Shown here: positions 37,559 through 46,198 of the stretch, one piece after another
Numbering within the stretch: position 1 is the stretch's first letter
Layout: each line of letters opens with the position of its first letter
Assembly (NCBI GenBank): GCA_030066595.1
Contig: JASJBI010000009.1
Location: 87,259-151,258 of the forward strand
Length of the DNA: 64,000 bases
Direction: 5' to 3'
DNA from: Alphaproteobacteria bacterium
GTDB lineage: Bacteria; Pseudomonadota; Alphaproteobacteria; JAJFFI01
Notes under the pieces: generated by a model
Seen by the model: only the letters and a program-made list of their open reading frames with translations
Database searches by the model: none
Told to the model about the DNA's origin: nothing
Program-made: the position numbers and the translations under genes

Positions 37559-37810
37559 ATGCGGGTGGCTCCGGCGGCGCTTGTCCTTGCTGGCCTGCTG
37601 CCCGCATGCGAACCGCGGCCGGTTTGGGTCAACACGGCGGTGAGTTCCGAGCAGAATCAGCGCGACTTGTCCTACTGCAACGGCGCGGCGGAACTCGCCA
37701 AGCACTACAGCATGAACCAGCGCGGCAGCAACGACGTCATCACGACGGATGCGTTCGAACGCTGCATGCGTGGGAAAGGCTATCGGCCCGAGCCCAGGCG
37801 CCGCTCGTGA
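37559..37810 (+). CDS. Small lipoprotein, member 1 of a tandem family
   Basis: An 83-residue protein with a lipoprotein signal (ending LLPAC, lipid on Cys17). The mature part has the shared pattern YCNGAAELAKHY and, about 30 residues on, FERCMRGKGYR. Two Cys residues frame the domain and may form a disulfide in the periplasm. It starts right after the deacetylase stop (TGAGATG). Two more copies follow. No family name is recognised. Confidence 0.7.
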   Translation: MRVAPAALVLAGLLPACEPRPVWVNTAVSSEQNQRDLSYCNGAAELAKHYSMNQRGSNDVITTDAFERCMRGKGYRPEPRRRS

Positions 37811-37842
37811 GCCGGCGACGCCGTTGCCGGAGGGGACTGCGC

Positions 37843-38136
37843 ATGGCGGCAGGCCTCCTGCTGTGCGTCGTCGGGCTTGCCGCTTGCGCCGAGGCGCCGA
37901 TGGAGACCAAGTGGAGGCAGAAGGGTGTCAGCGGTGAACAGAGACAGCGCGACACGAGTTACTGCGACGGCGCCGCGGAGCTCGCCAAGAGCTACGGGCT
38001 GAGCCGCGGCGGCGCGTCGGAGCTCGACCAGAGGGCCGCGTTCGAAGACTGCATGCGCGACCGCGGCTATAGGGCCCGGTCGGTGCGCGCGAAGAAGCCG
38101 AAACTGCCCAGCCCGCGAAGACCGCGACGACGGTAG
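37843..38136 (+). CDS. Small lipoprotein, member 2 of a tandem family
   Basis: A 97-residue lipoprotein from ATG 37843, with GGAGGGG seven bases before it; signal peptide ends GLAAC. The mature part has YCDGAAELAKSYGLSRGGAS and FEDCMRDRGYR, matching member 1 closely in spacing and sequence (QRDxSYCxGAAELAK). A basic tail of Lys/Arg/Pro follows and is unique to this copy. GTG 37807 is an alternative start, but it would put basic residues before the signal and lacks a better ribosome site. Confidence 0.7.
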   Translation: MAAGLLLCVVGLAACAEAPMETKWRQKGVSGEQRQRDTSYCDGAAELAKSYGLSRGGASELDQRAAFEDCMRDRGYRARSVRAKKPKLPSPRRPRRR

Positions 38137-38179
38137 CGCGGTCTCGTCGCCCGTTCGATTGGAGGAGTTGAGCGCTCTC

Positions 38180-38500
38180 GTGTTCCAGTCCGGCTCACCG
38201 TATGGCGATCGACCAGCAAGGACGGACCGGTCCCTTCGACAGCTGGTCCGTCCGGCCGTCTTTCTTGTTGGCGCCCTCGCTGCCGGATGTGCGCGGCCGG
38301 GGCCCTGGATCCAGGAAAACGCGAGCGGCGAGACCTACAGCAAGGATGTATCTTGGTGCCGGGGCGCTGCCGAGCTCGAAGTCGGCTACCTCTCAGACAG
38401 AGAGCGCCACCTCTACTATCTCGTCTACATGGACACTTTCGAGGCCTGCATGCGCGAACGGGGTTGGCGTCGTGAGGGGGAACCGCCCGCCGAGCAATAG
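38180..38500 (+). CDS. Small lipoprotein-like protein, member 3 of a tandem family
   Basis: A 106-residue reading from GTG 38180 with GGAGGAG upstream at 38161-38167; TTG 38159 is in frame, so the start is uncertain. A hydrophobic stretch ends LAAGC, a weak lipobox. The mature part has SWCRGAAELEVGY and later FEACMRERGWR, the same two-Cys frame as members 1 and 2 but more diverged. It is probably an older duplicate. Function unknown. Confidence 0.55.
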   Translation: MFQSGSPYGDRPARTDRSLRQLVRPAVFLVGALAAGCARPGPWIQENASGETYSKDVSWCRGAAELEVGYLSDRERHLYYLVYMDTFEACMRERGWRREGEPPAEQ

Positions 38501-38554
38501 AGCAAGGAGTATGGACGGCGGCCGAAGCTCCGTCGTGCGCTCCAGGTTTGCGCT

Positions 38555-38686
38555 TTAGGACATCGCCATGACGGCGGCGAAGGCGACGAGAGAAAGCACC
38601 CCCAGGGCGCCGAGGATGGTCAGCGCACCGCACCGTTTTGCGGGTGCCTCCCAGCGCGATACCAATCCGTAGTGGTCGTAGATCAT
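38555..38686 (-). CDS. Possible 43-residue membrane peptide
   Basis: From ATG 38686 the minus strand encodes a 43-residue peptide: a polar start MIYDHYGLVSRWEAPAKRCG and one hydrophobic helix at about residues 24-43. The three 11-base repeats at 38686-38718 stand directly before it. A longer reading up to 38761 would run through the repeats and is less likely. Short length makes the call weak. Confidence 0.35.
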   Translation of the reverse strand: MIYDHYGLVSRWEAPAKRCGALTILGALGVLSLVAFAAVMAMS

Positions 38687-38718
38687 TGTAATAATTCTGT
38701 AATGATACTGTAATAACT
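38686..38718 (+). promoter_or_regulatory. Three tandem 11-bp repeats resembling a PhoB (Pho) box
   Basis: TTGTAATAATT, CTGTAATGATA and CTGTAATAACT follow one another without gap, at 38686-38696, 38697-38707 and 38708-38718. An 11-base direct repeat of CTGTMAT plus four AT-rich bases is the form of a PhoB box, here with A in place of C. Each repeat is one helical turn, so a dimer or trimer could bind on one face. Orientation suits rightward transcription, but no good gene follows on the plus strand; the small minus-strand peptide gene is next to it. Confidence 0.5.
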
Positions 38719-39008
38719 CTTGCCTTTCGGCATATCCAAAAGACTTTTGTAAGCGTATCATTCAGTCGGACAAGTATTAGTGTAGATTTTTTCTACAGCG
38801 CTGACAACGATTAATTGCAGCGCTTTCAGGCCGGGCTGTGCCGTGGATTGGGCGCGGCCGCCTTGGCCGCACGGCGCGACGCCCCGCTGGCCCTGAAACT
38901 GGCGCAGGGGCGGCCGTCAACAATCAGGGGAAGAGAGATCGGCACAGTGCGCAGGGTTGCCGCCGGGGGTGCCCGCGGCCGACGCGCGGGCCCCGTGTCG
39001 CGGCTCCC
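38719..39008. other. Gene-free stretch between the 11-bp repeats and paaY
   Basis: No credible coding frame was found. A palindrome TGTAGATTTTTTCTACA (stem of 6, loop of 5) lies at 38781-38797. The following 200 bases are GC-rich with several short complementary runs, including a likely terminator region for paaY. An RNA gene cannot be excluded, but none is recognised. Confidence 0.4.
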
Positions 39009-39629
39009 TTACTCCGCCCGCTTCTCCTTCTTGCGCAGCAGGTGCAGCGGCAAGAGCTCGCTGAGCTCGACGCGTGCGCGGCCCGGCTCGGCCTCGGTGA
39101 GCGCGTCGGTTTCCTCGAGACCCCTGAGGCAGTGGCCGGCCAGCTCCTGGTACTCGCGGGTGCCTTCGCGTTTCCAGGCGATCTCCTGCTCCGTGAGTTC
39201 CCGCATGATCTTGCCCGGCATGCCGGCGACCAGCGAGCGGGGCGGGATCTCGTGGCCCGCCTTGACGAAACACAACGCCGCCACGAGGGATGATTCGCCG
39301 ATCACCGCGCCGTCCATGATCACCGTGTTCATGCCGACCAGCACGTCGGGCTCCAGCTGGCAGCCGTGCAGCACCGCGCCATGCCCGATATGGCCGTCCC
39401 GGCCGACCACCGTGTCGGTGCCGGGATAGCCGTGCATGACGCAGTTGTCCTGGATGTTGCAGCCCTCTTCCAGAACCAGTCGGCCATAGTCGCCGCGCAG
39501 GCTCGCGCCGGGCGCTATGTAGACGCGCGGGCCGACCAGCACATCGCCGATCAAGACGGCGCTGGGATGGACATAGGCGTCCGGATGCACCACCGGCGTC
39601 AGGCCGTTCAGCGAATAGACCTTCACCAT
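39009..39629 (-). CDS. paaY: Phenylacetate-pathway thioesterase/acyltransferase-fold protein PaaY
   Basis: A 206-residue left-handed beta-helix protein of the gamma-carbonic-anhydrase/hexapeptide class. The repeats are visible in [20 protein letters not shown] and later rungs; metal-type His residues occur in the middle ([20 protein letters not shown]). In enteric bacteria PaaY is a thioesterase that removes toxic CoA intermediates of phenylacetate breakdown. ATG 39629 is chosen with GGAGAAG before it. It is the outermost gene of the paa-type locus, reading the same way as the flavodoxin gene. Confidence 0.88.
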   Translation of the reverse strand: MVKVYSLNGLTPVVHPDAYVHPSAVLIGDVLVGPRVYIAPGASLRGDYGRLVLEEGCNIQDNCVMHGYPGTDTVVGRDGHIGHGAVLHGCQLEPDVLVGMNTVIMDGAVIGESSLVAALCFVKAGHEIPPRSLVAGMPGKIMRELTEQEIAWKREGTREYQELAGHCLRGLEETDALTEAEPGRARVELSELLPLHLLRKKEKRAE

Positions 39630-39782
39630 GGTCTGCTTCTCCATGGCCCGGTAGCGGCGGGCGAGAGATCGTGTCCGGTCATCATGTCCTCCAGGATGCG
39701 TTCGACGGTGGCCGGCTGGGGCGCGGCCGGATCTTATAGACAGCGTATGATGATGTGAATCTGGTCGCGCAGGAGGCAAGCC

Positions 39783-40232
39783 CTACAACAGCGTCACCCA
39801 TTCCTTGGCCCATTCGAGGGCGTCCTCGTCGGGCAGGGGCTGGGTGCAGGCGTCGATCTCCAGCCGTTCACCGATCCGGCGCGCGCCGCGCTCGGCGAAG
39901 ATCCGGTCCATGGTCTTGCCGCCGTTGCAGAAGGTGGTGTGATAGGTCTGGTCGCCGAGCGCGATGACCCCATAGCGGATGTGCCCGAGATCGGGTTTCT
40001 CCTCTTCGAGGCTGTCGGCGAGCGGCTGGATATTGTCCGGGAGTTCGCCGTCGCCATGGGTGGCGCAGCAGATCAGCACCACGTCCCGGTCGGCAAAGCC
40101 TACCGCCGCCGCGTCGCCTTCGTTGCGCACCTCCATGTCGTGCCCCAGATCGCCGAGCTCGTCTTCGAGCAGGTCGGCCACCATCTGGGCGTTGCCGGAC
40201 TCGGTGCCGACGAGAATCAGGATGTCTGCCAT
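39783..40232 (-). CDS. Flavodoxin (MioC-like)
   Basis: A 149-residue flavodoxin-fold protein. The FMN phosphate loop is GTESGNAQ (residues 9-16), and CCATHGDGELPDN and GVIALGDQTYHTTFCNGGK form the two loops that sandwich the isoalloxazine ring. Length and sequence resemble MioC. It should act as a one-electron carrier in the cytoplasm. Its place beside the PaaC-like gene (216 bases, divergent) in a locus that lacks the PaaE reductase makes it a candidate electron donor to the di-iron protein; this is inference. Confidence 0.88.
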   Translation of the reverse strand: MADILILVGTESGNAQMVADLLEDELGDLGHDMEVRNEGDAAAVGFADRDVVLICCATHGDGELPDNIQPLADSLEEEKPDLGHIRYGVIALGDQTYHTTFCNGGKTMDRIFAERGARRIGERLEIDACTQPLPDEDALEWAKEWVTLL

Positions 40233-40448
40233 GAGGTTCGCGCCGTTGCGGAGACTGCGTGAACTTTTTGATACCAAATTTGAAAAAATCTGTCTATTTT
40301 TGTATCCCTTTTCCAGTCAGCTGCTTTCGACCGGGCGGCAGGGGAGGGGGCATGCACCGGGCTGCGGCTTTCCCGGTCAGCACGAAGACCGTATCATGCC
40401 TGTTGCCAGGCGTTTAAGCCAGCCAGTTGCGCGAGGGGAGGGAGTGGC

Positions 40449-41216
40449 ATGCCGCTCACAGAGGACAGCCTGATCGGCCGCATCGCGACGGGCGATAAGA
40501 TCGGCGACGAGGACGAAGTGACGCCCGGCTACCGGGGCGAGCTGATGCGGCTGATGGCCATATTCGTCGACTCCGAGCTGGCCGGCGCCGCGGGCTTCGT
40601 CGACGTGATCAATCGGGCGCCCGGTCTGCGCGAGCGCATCGTCACCGCCCGCATCGTCAGCGAAAAGTTCAACCACGCCGAGGAAGTGCTGGCGTTGTTG
40701 GAGAAGTTCGGCGTGAGCCCCGAGCTCTACGTCCGCTCCCATCCCTGGGCGGCGCGGCTGGACCGGGCGGCGGATCTGCAAAACCGCCGCATCGGCGGGG
40801 ATAAGCGGTTGAACGTGTTCCACTATCCGCTGGAGGGTTGGATCGATTCCGTGACCATGAACATGCTCATGGGTGCGGCCAGCTCGATCCAGCTGGCGGA
40901 ACTCGTGGACTGCTCATACGCACCGCTGGCCGATGCCATGAAGGACATCGTGCCGCGCGAGGAGCGACATGCGCGCTTCGGTGAGACCGGCCTGGCCCAG
41001 GCGATCGAACGCGCGAGCTCCACGGTCGCCGCCCAGGCCTCGGTGGACTACTGGTTTCCGCGTGTGGCCGCCACCTTCGGGCGGCTGGATTCCGACCGGT
41101 TCGAACTGTACAAAGCCTATGGTCTCCGGCAGCACAGCAATGCCGACCTGCTCGACCGCTGGCTGGGCGACGTGCGGCCGCGGCTGAAGAAGGTCGGTTT
41201 GACCGGACCCGCGTGA
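40449..41216 (+). CDS. PaaC-like ferritin-fold subunit of a ring oxygenase
   Basis: A 255-residue helical-bundle protein of the phenylacetate-CoA oxygenase PaaA/PaaC family, the size of PaaC. Candidate metal positions are Glu43, the first motif SEKFNH (residues 71-76) and the second REERH (170-174). In the first motif the residue that should be the Glu of ExxH is Lys73, while the second keeps Glu171-x2-His174. Loss of one ligand is what is expected for a non-catalytic PaaC-type partner. The PaaA-like subunit with both ExxH motifs is encoded 16 kb away at 57609-58439. It is divergent from the flavodoxin gene and 115 bases before paaF. Confidence 0.78.
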   Translation: MPLTEDSLIGRIATGDKIGDEDEVTPGYRGELMRLMAIFVDSELAGAAGFVDVINRAPGLRERIVTARIVSEKFNHAEEVLALLEKFGVSPELYVRSHPWAARLDRAADLQNRRIGGDKRLNVFHYPLEGWIDSVTMNMLMGAASSIQLAELVDCSYAPLADAMKDIVPREERHARFGETGLAQAIERASSTVAAQASVDYWFPRVAATFGRLDSDRFELYKAYGLRQHSNADLLDRWLGDVRPRLKKVGLTGPA

Positions 41217-41331
41217 GGCTCGGGCTCGAGCCTGGCGATCTTCGAAAACATCACAGAATGAGCATCCCGTGCAGCGATTTTGTATCAGATTGACGAAGCG
41301 CGCCTTGGCAGGCCGCCGAGGACGGTGAGCC

Positions 41332-42117
41332 GTGGCGAAGCGCGTAGCAAAGACCGTTCTTGTCGAGCAGGTGGCGGACGGCGTGCGCCAGTTCACCCTG
41401 CACCGGCCCGACGCGTTGAACGCCCTGAACAGCACCCTCATGGGGGAGCTTCGGGCGGCCTTCGACGCGGCCCGCGACGACGACACCGTCCGGACGGTGG
41501 TGCTGACCGGCGGGACCAAGGTGTTCGCCGCCGGCGCCGACATCAAAGAGATGGCTGCCCTCGACGTGGTGGGCTCGGTGCTGGACAAGCGGATCGCCAA
41601 CTGGCTCGCCGTGCGCCGTTTCCCGAAACCGATCGTCGCCGCTGTGAACGGCTACGCCCTGGGCGGCGGCTGCGAGCTGGCCATGCATGCCGACGTGATC
41701 ATCGCCGGCGACAACGCTGTGTTCGGCCAGCCCGAGGTCAACCTCGGCCTCATCCCCGGGGCCGGCGGAACGCAGCGGATCGTGCGCTCGATCGGTAAGT
41801 CGCGGGCCATGAAGATGATCCTGTCCAGCGAGTTCATGGACGCGGACGAGGCGCTGACCGCCGGTCTGGTCGCCGAGGTGCGGCCGCACGAGGCCAGCGT
41901 CGGCCGCGCCGTGGCGCTCGCCGCGACCATCGCCTCCAAGCCGCCGGTCGCCATCCGCCTGGCCAAGGAGGCAGTGCTGAAATCCTTCGAGACGCCGTTG
42001 GAGGCGGGGCTGGACTTCGAACGCCGCGCCTTCAACATCCTCTTCGGGACCGCGGATCGCCAGGAAGGCATCGCCGCTTTCGTCGAGAAGCGCAAACCCA
42101 AATTCACGGGACGTTAG
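41332..42117 (+). CDS. paaF: Enoyl-CoA hydratase (PaaF type)
   Basis: A 261-residue crotonase from GTG 41332. The oxyanion-hole and active-site stretches are GADIKEMAAL, YALGGGCELAMHADVI and GQPEVNLGLIPGAGGTQR, with the catalytic Glu in the last and in the GL-L strand. PaaF hydrates the double bond of dehydroadipyl-CoA in the lower part of the phenylacetate pathway. It is the first gene of a dense operon paaF-G-H-I-J-K-hydroxylase-DUF2783, with a 4-base gap to paaG. Confidence 0.92.
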   Translation: MAKRVAKTVLVEQVADGVRQFTLHRPDALNALNSTLMGELRAAFDAARDDDTVRTVVLTGGTKVFAAGADIKEMAALDVVGSVLDKRIANWLAVRRFPKPIVAAVNGYALGGGCELAMHADVIIAGDNAVFGQPEVNLGLIPGAGGTQRIVRSIGKSRAMKMILSSEFMDADEALTAGLVAEVRPHEASVGRAVALAATIASKPPVAIRLAKEAVLKSFETPLEAGLDFERRAFNILFGTADRQEGIAAFVEKRKPKFTGR

Positions 42118-42121
42118 GATC

Positions 42122-42952
42122 ATGCCGGCCAAGAAGACCGCGGCCAAGCCGCCACAAGCGAGCTTCAAGACCATCCTGTTCGATGTCGCCGGCGGCGTGG
42201 CCACGCTCACGCTCAACCGGCCGGACAAGCTCAACAGCTTCAACACCGAGATGCATGGCGAGATCCGCGCTGCCATGAAACAGGTCAAGCGCGACCCGCG
42301 CATCCGGGCGCTCTTGATCACCGGGTCGGGCCGCGCCTTCTGCGCCGGCCAGGATCTGTCCGACCGGGCGGTCGCGCCCGGCAAGGACAAACCGCGCGAC
42401 CTCGGGGAAAGCCTGGAGAAATATTACAATCCGCTGATCCGCACCCTGCGCGAATTGGAGATGCCGGTGGTCTGCGCCGTCAACGGCGTGGCCGCGGGCG
42501 CGGGCGCCAACTTGGCGCTGGCCTGCGATCTGGTCTTCGCCGGCCGCTCGGCGCGCTTCATCCAGGCCTTCTGCAAGATCGGCCTGGTGCCGGATTCCGG
42601 GGGGTCCTACCACCTGCCGCTCCTGGTCGGCCGCGCACGGGCCATGGGCCTGGCGCTGCTCGGCGATGCGCTGCCGGCCGAACAGGCGGAGGAGTGGGGC
42701 CTGATCTGGAAATGCGTCGACGACGACGCGCTCATGCGCGAGGCTACGGCGGCGGCGCAGGCGCTCGCCAAGGGGCCGACCGTCGGACTCGCGCTGATCA
42801 AGCGGGCGATCAACAGCGCGGCCACGAGCACGCTGAAGGATCAGCTGGCGCTGGAGCAGGATCTCCAGCGGGTGGCCGGCTACACCGCCGACTATCAGGA
42901 AGGCGTGGCCGCGTTCCTCGGGAAGCGGGCGCCGAAATACAAGGGCCGGTGA
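42122..42952 (+). CDS. paaG: Phenylacetate-pathway isomerase (PaaG type)
   Basis: A 276-residue crotonase. The loop CAGQDLSDRAVAPGKDKPRDLG with the inserted VAPGK segment and SLEKYYNPLIRTLREL is the PaaG/PaaB crotonase pattern, and differs from ordinary hydratases. PaaG converts epoxyphenylacetyl-CoA to oxepin-CoA, and also shifts double bonds in later steps. A lysine-rich N-terminal stretch (PAKKTAAKPPQ) precedes the domain. Its TGA overlaps the ATG of paaH. Confidence 0.9.
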   Translation: MPAKKTAAKPPQASFKTILFDVAGGVATLTLNRPDKLNSFNTEMHGEIRAAMKQVKRDPRIRALLITGSGRAFCAGQDLSDRAVAPGKDKPRDLGESLEKYYNPLIRTLRELEMPVVCAVNGVAAGAGANLALACDLVFAGRSARFIQAFCKIGLVPDSGGSYHLPLLVGRARAMGLALLGDALPAEQAEEWGLIWKCVDDDALMREATAAAQALAKGPTVGLALIKRAINSAATSTLKDQLALEQDLQRVAGYTADYQEGVAAFLGKRAPKYKGR

Positions 42953-44490
42953 TGGCCGCGCTGCCGACATCCGCGACGGTCGCCGTGATCGGCGCCGGCA
43001 CCATGGGCGCCGGCATCGCCCAGGTCGCGGCCACGGCCGGTCATCCCGTGCTGCTGTTCGACAGCTTCGAGGGCGCGGTGGCGCGGGGCATCGCCGGCAT
43101 CGAGAAGTTCCTCGGCCGCTCGATCGACAAGGGCAAGATCACCGGCGCGGAGCGGGACGCGATCCTCGGGCGCATCACCGCCTGCGATACGCTGGAAGAG
43201 CTGGCGCCGGCCAAGCTCGTGATCGAGGCCATCGTCGAGGACCTGGCGGTCAAGCAGGACCTGTTCAAAAAGCTCGAGGGCATCGTGGCCGAGGACGCCA
43301 TCCTGGCGAGCAACACCTCCTCGCTCTCGATCACCGCGATCGGCGGCGCGCTGGCCCGGCCCGAGCGGCTGGTCGGCATGCACTTCTTCAATCCCGCCCC
43401 GCTGATGGCTCTGGTCGAGGTGATCACCGGGCTGGCCACGTCGCCAGACGCCGCCGACACCTTGATCGAGACCTCCACCGCCTGGGGCAAGGCGCCGGTG
43501 CGGGCCAAGTCTACGCCGGGCTTCATCGTCAACCGCTGCGCGCGCAGCTTCTATGCCGAAGCGCAACGGGTCTTGTGGGAGGGCGGCGCCGACATCCCGA
43601 CCATCGATTCGGTGATGAAGGAGGCGGGCGGCTTCCGCATGGGGCCCTTTGAGCTCATGGACCTGATCGGCGCGGACGTGAACCTGGCCGTGTCCCATTC
43701 GGTTTGGAATGCCTATTTCCGCGACCCCCGCTACACGCCGTCGCTCTTGCAGACCGAGCAGGTCGCGGCCGGCCGCCTGGGCCGCAAGTCGGGCCGGGGC
43801 TGGTACGACCATGCGGAAGGCGCCGAACGGCCCGAGCCGCTCACGGCGCCGCCGGGCCCGATGCCCAAATCGGTGCGCATCGTCGGCGATCTCGGCCCGG
43901 CCGAACCGCTCGCCGGCCTGATCGAGAAAGCCGGCATTCCGCTCAAGCGTGAAAAGGACCCGGACGAGCTGGGCGCGATCCATGTGGATGCGGGTGACGC
44001 CGAGGCTGTCCTGATGCTGACCCACGGCGCCACCGCGACCGAGCGGGCGCACTGGGAAGAGAAAGACAATCTCGTGCATTTCGATCTGGCGCTCGACTTC
44101 GGGGCGGCCAGCCGGGTCGCCATCGCCGCGGCGGACCAGGCCGCGCCCGCGGCGCTCGAGGCGGCGGCGGGGTTCTTCCAGGCGCTCGGCAAGTCGGTCT
44201 CGGTGATCGACGACGTGCCGGGCATGATCGTCATGCGCACGGTGGCCATGCTGGTCAACGAGGCGGCCGACGCGGTCAACCAGGGCGTCTGCGACGCGGC
44301 CGATCTGGACACCGCGATGATCAAGGGCGTGAACTACCCGCGCGGGCCGCTCGCCTGGGCTGATTTCCTGTCCCCGGCCTGGGTGCTGGTGGTGAGCGAC
44401 GGCCTCTACGGCCATTACGGCGAGGATCGCTATCGGCCGTCGCCCCTGTTGCGGCGCAAGGTGTTCGGCGGAGCCAAGTTCCATGAGTGA
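42952..44490 (+). CDS. paaH: 3-hydroxyacyl-CoA dehydrogenase (PaaH)
   Basis: A 512-residue enzyme with NAD-binding GAGTMGAG (residues 14-21), the central domain ending at about 290 (KSGRGWYD) and a second C-terminal domain repeated in the PaaH manner (about 390-505, MIVMRTVAMLVNEAADAVNQ). Catalytic His and Glu lie in MHFFNPAPLM region. It oxidises 3-hydroxyadipyl-CoA to 3-oxoadipyl-CoA. Start overlaps the paaG stop by one base, and its end overlaps paaI by 8 bases. Confidence 0.93.
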   Translation: MAALPTSATVAVIGAGTMGAGIAQVAATAGHPVLLFDSFEGAVARGIAGIEKFLGRSIDKGKITGAERDAILGRITACDTLEELAPAKLVIEAIVEDLAVKQDLFKKLEGIVAEDAILASNTSSLSITAIGGALARPERLVGMHFFNPAPLMALVEVITGLATSPDAADTLIETSTAWGKAPVRAKSTPGFIVNRCARSFYAEAQRVLWEGGADIPTIDSVMKEAGGFRMGPFELMDLIGADVNLAVSHSVWNAYFRDPRYTPSLLQTEQVAAGRLGRKSGRGWYDHAEGAERPEPLTAPPGPMPKSVRIVGDLGPAEPLAGLIEKAGIPLKREKDPDELGAIHVDAGDAEAVLMLTHGATATERAHWEEKDNLVHFDLALDFGAASRVAIAAADQAAPAALEAAAGFFQALGKSVSVIDDVPGMIVMRTVAMLVNEAADAVNQGVCDAADLDTAMIKGVNYPRGPLAWADFLSPAWVLVVSDGLYGHYGEDRYRPSPLLRRKVFGGAKFHE

Positions 44491-44944
44491 CCCGGTCGAG
44501 AGCTCGGTCGATCAAGAGATCGCCGATCAGGTCGGCGCGGGCATGTATGCGCGCGACTTCGCCGCCCAGAAGATGGGGATCCGGCTCGAGGCGATCGGTC
44601 CGGGCACGGCGGTCGTGACCATGCCGGTCAGCGACGACATGGTGAACGGCCACGACATCGGCCATGGCGGGTTCACCTTCACCCTGGCCGACACCTGCTT
44701 CGCCTATGCCTGCAATTCCTACAACAAGAACGCCGTCGCCCGGCACTGCGAGATCAGCTTCATCAAGCCGACCCGGCGCGGCGATGTCCTCACCGCCACG
44801 GGCCGCGAAGTGCACAAGGCGGGCCGAAGCGGAACTTACGACATCACGGTAACCGATCAGACCGGCGAGGTGGTCGCTCTGTTCCGCGGCCATTCCCGCA
44901 TTGTGGAGGGTGAGGTCGTGCCCGACCTCACGATTATGACATGA
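44483..44944 (+). CDS. paaI: Hydroxyphenylacetyl-CoA thioesterase PaaI
   Basis: A 153-residue hotdog-fold thioesterase. The PaaI pattern is visible: NGHDIGHGGFTFTLADTCFAYACN with the catalytic Asp, then ARHCEISFIKPTRRGDVLTA. It hydrolyses hydroxylated phenylacetyl-CoA that would otherwise trap CoA. It is the fourth gene of the operon, overlapping paaH by 8 bases and paaJ by 4. Confidence 0.93.
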   Translation: MSDPVESSVDQEIADQVGAGMYARDFAAQKMGIRLEAIGPGTAVVTMPVSDDMVNGHDIGHGGFTFTLADTCFAYACNSYNKNAVARHCEISFIKPTRRGDVLTATGREVHKAGRSGTYDITVTDQTGEVVALFRGHSRIVEGEVVPDLTIMT

Positions 44945-46146
44945 CCGACGCTTTTATCTGTGACGCCATCCGCACGCCCATCGGCCGCTATGGCGGCGCG
45001 CTCGCCAAGGTGCGCGCCGACGACCTGGCTGCGGTTCCCATCAAGGCGCTGATGGCCCGCAACACCAGTGTCGACTGGGAGGTGGTGGACGACCTCTTTT
45101 ACGGCTGCGCCAACCAGGCGGGCGAAGACAATCGCAACGTCGCGCGCATGGCGGGGCTGTTGGCCGGGCTGCCGGTTCCGGTGCCGGGCGCGACCATCAA
45201 CCGGCTCTGCGGCTCGGGCATGGACGCGGTGGCGACCGCGGCGCGGGCGATCAAGGCGGACGAGGCGGATTTGCTGATCGCCGGCGGGGTCGAGAGCATG
45301 TCCCGCGCGCCCTTCGTCATGGGCAAGTCCGAGACTGCCTTCGACCGCAAGGCCGAGATCTACGACACCACGATCGGCTGGCGCTTCGTCAACCCGATCA
45401 TGAAGGCGCAGTACGGCATCGACTCGATGCCCGAGACGGCCGAGAACGTGGCCGAGGAGTTTCAGGTCGCGCGGGCCGATCAGGACGCTTTCGCGTTGCG
45501 CAGCCAGCAGCGCGCGGTCGCCGCGCAGGAATCGGGCGCACTCGGCGAAGAGATCACGCCGGTCGAGGTGCCCCAGCGCCGGGGCGATCCGGTCGTCGTC
45601 GACAAGGACGAGCATCCCCGGGCCGACACCACCCTCGAGGGCCTGGCCAAGCTCAGGACGCCCTTCCGCGAGGGCGGCTCGGTGACGGCCGGCAACGCCT
45701 CGGGCGTCAATGACGGGGCCTGCGCCCTGATCGTGGCTTCGGAGGCGGCCGCCAAGAGGCACGGCCTCGAGCCCAAGGCGCGGGTGGTGGCCGCGGCGAC
45801 CGCCGGCGTGCAACCGCGCATCATGGGCATCGGCCCGGCGCCGGCCACGGAAAAGCTCATGGCGCGCACCGGCATGAAGGTCGGCGACATGGATGTGGTC
45901 GAGCTCAACGAAGCCTTCGCCGCGCAGGCGCTGCCGGTGCTGCGCCAGCTCGGTCTGCCGGACGACGCGGCGCACGTCAACGCGCAGGGCGGCGCGATCG
46001 CGCTGGGCCATCCCCTGGGCATGAGCGGCGCGCGCCTGGTGACCACCGCCACCTATCAGCTCGGCCGCAACGGCGGCAAATACGCGCTCTGCACCATGTG
46101 CATCGGCGTCGGCCAGGGCATCGCCATGATTATTGAGCGGGTGTAG
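44941..46146 (+). CDS. paaJ: 3-oxoadipyl-CoA thiolase (PaaJ/PcaF)
   Basis: A 401-residue thiolase. Nucleophile Cys90 in INRLCGSGMDAV, His in GGAIALGHPLGMSGAR and Cys in CTMCIGVGQG form the complete active site. It splits 3-oxoadipyl-CoA to succinyl-CoA and acetyl-CoA, the end of the pathway. The N-terminus (AFICDAIRTPIGRYGGALA) matches the PaaJ/PcaF group and not general acetyl-CoA acetyltransferases. Confidence 0.94.
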   Translation: MTDAFICDAIRTPIGRYGGALAKVRADDLAAVPIKALMARNTSVDWEVVDDLFYGCANQAGEDNRNVARMAGLLAGLPVPVPGATINRLCGSGMDAVATAARAIKADEADLLIAGGVESMSRAPFVMGKSETAFDRKAEIYDTTIGWRFVNPIMKAQYGIDSMPETAENVAEEFQVARADQDAFALRSQQRAVAAQESGALGEEITPVEVPQRRGDPVVVDKDEHPRADTTLEGLAKLRTPFREGGSVTAGNASGVNDGACALIVASEAAAKRHGLEPKARVVAAATAGVQPRIMGIGPAPATEKLMARTGMKVGDMDVVELNEAFAAQALPVLRQLGLPDDAAHVNAQGGAIALGHPLGMSGARLVTTATYQLGRNGGKYALCTMCIGVGQGIAMIIERV

Positions 46147-46198
46147 ATCGGCTATACTCCGAAGGGGGGGGACACGGAGCGCAACGGGGGAGGAGAGG

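Noticed and set aside
38815..39429. A plus-strand frame from TTG 38815 downstream of the 11-bp repeats
   Set aside because: It runs antisense into paaY, starts at TTG without a ribosome site and has an Arg/Ala/Ser-rich translation.
42895..44484. A 529-codon minus-strand frame opposite paaH
   Set aside because: It is antisense to an intact PaaH with complete active site; no motifs were found in the translation.
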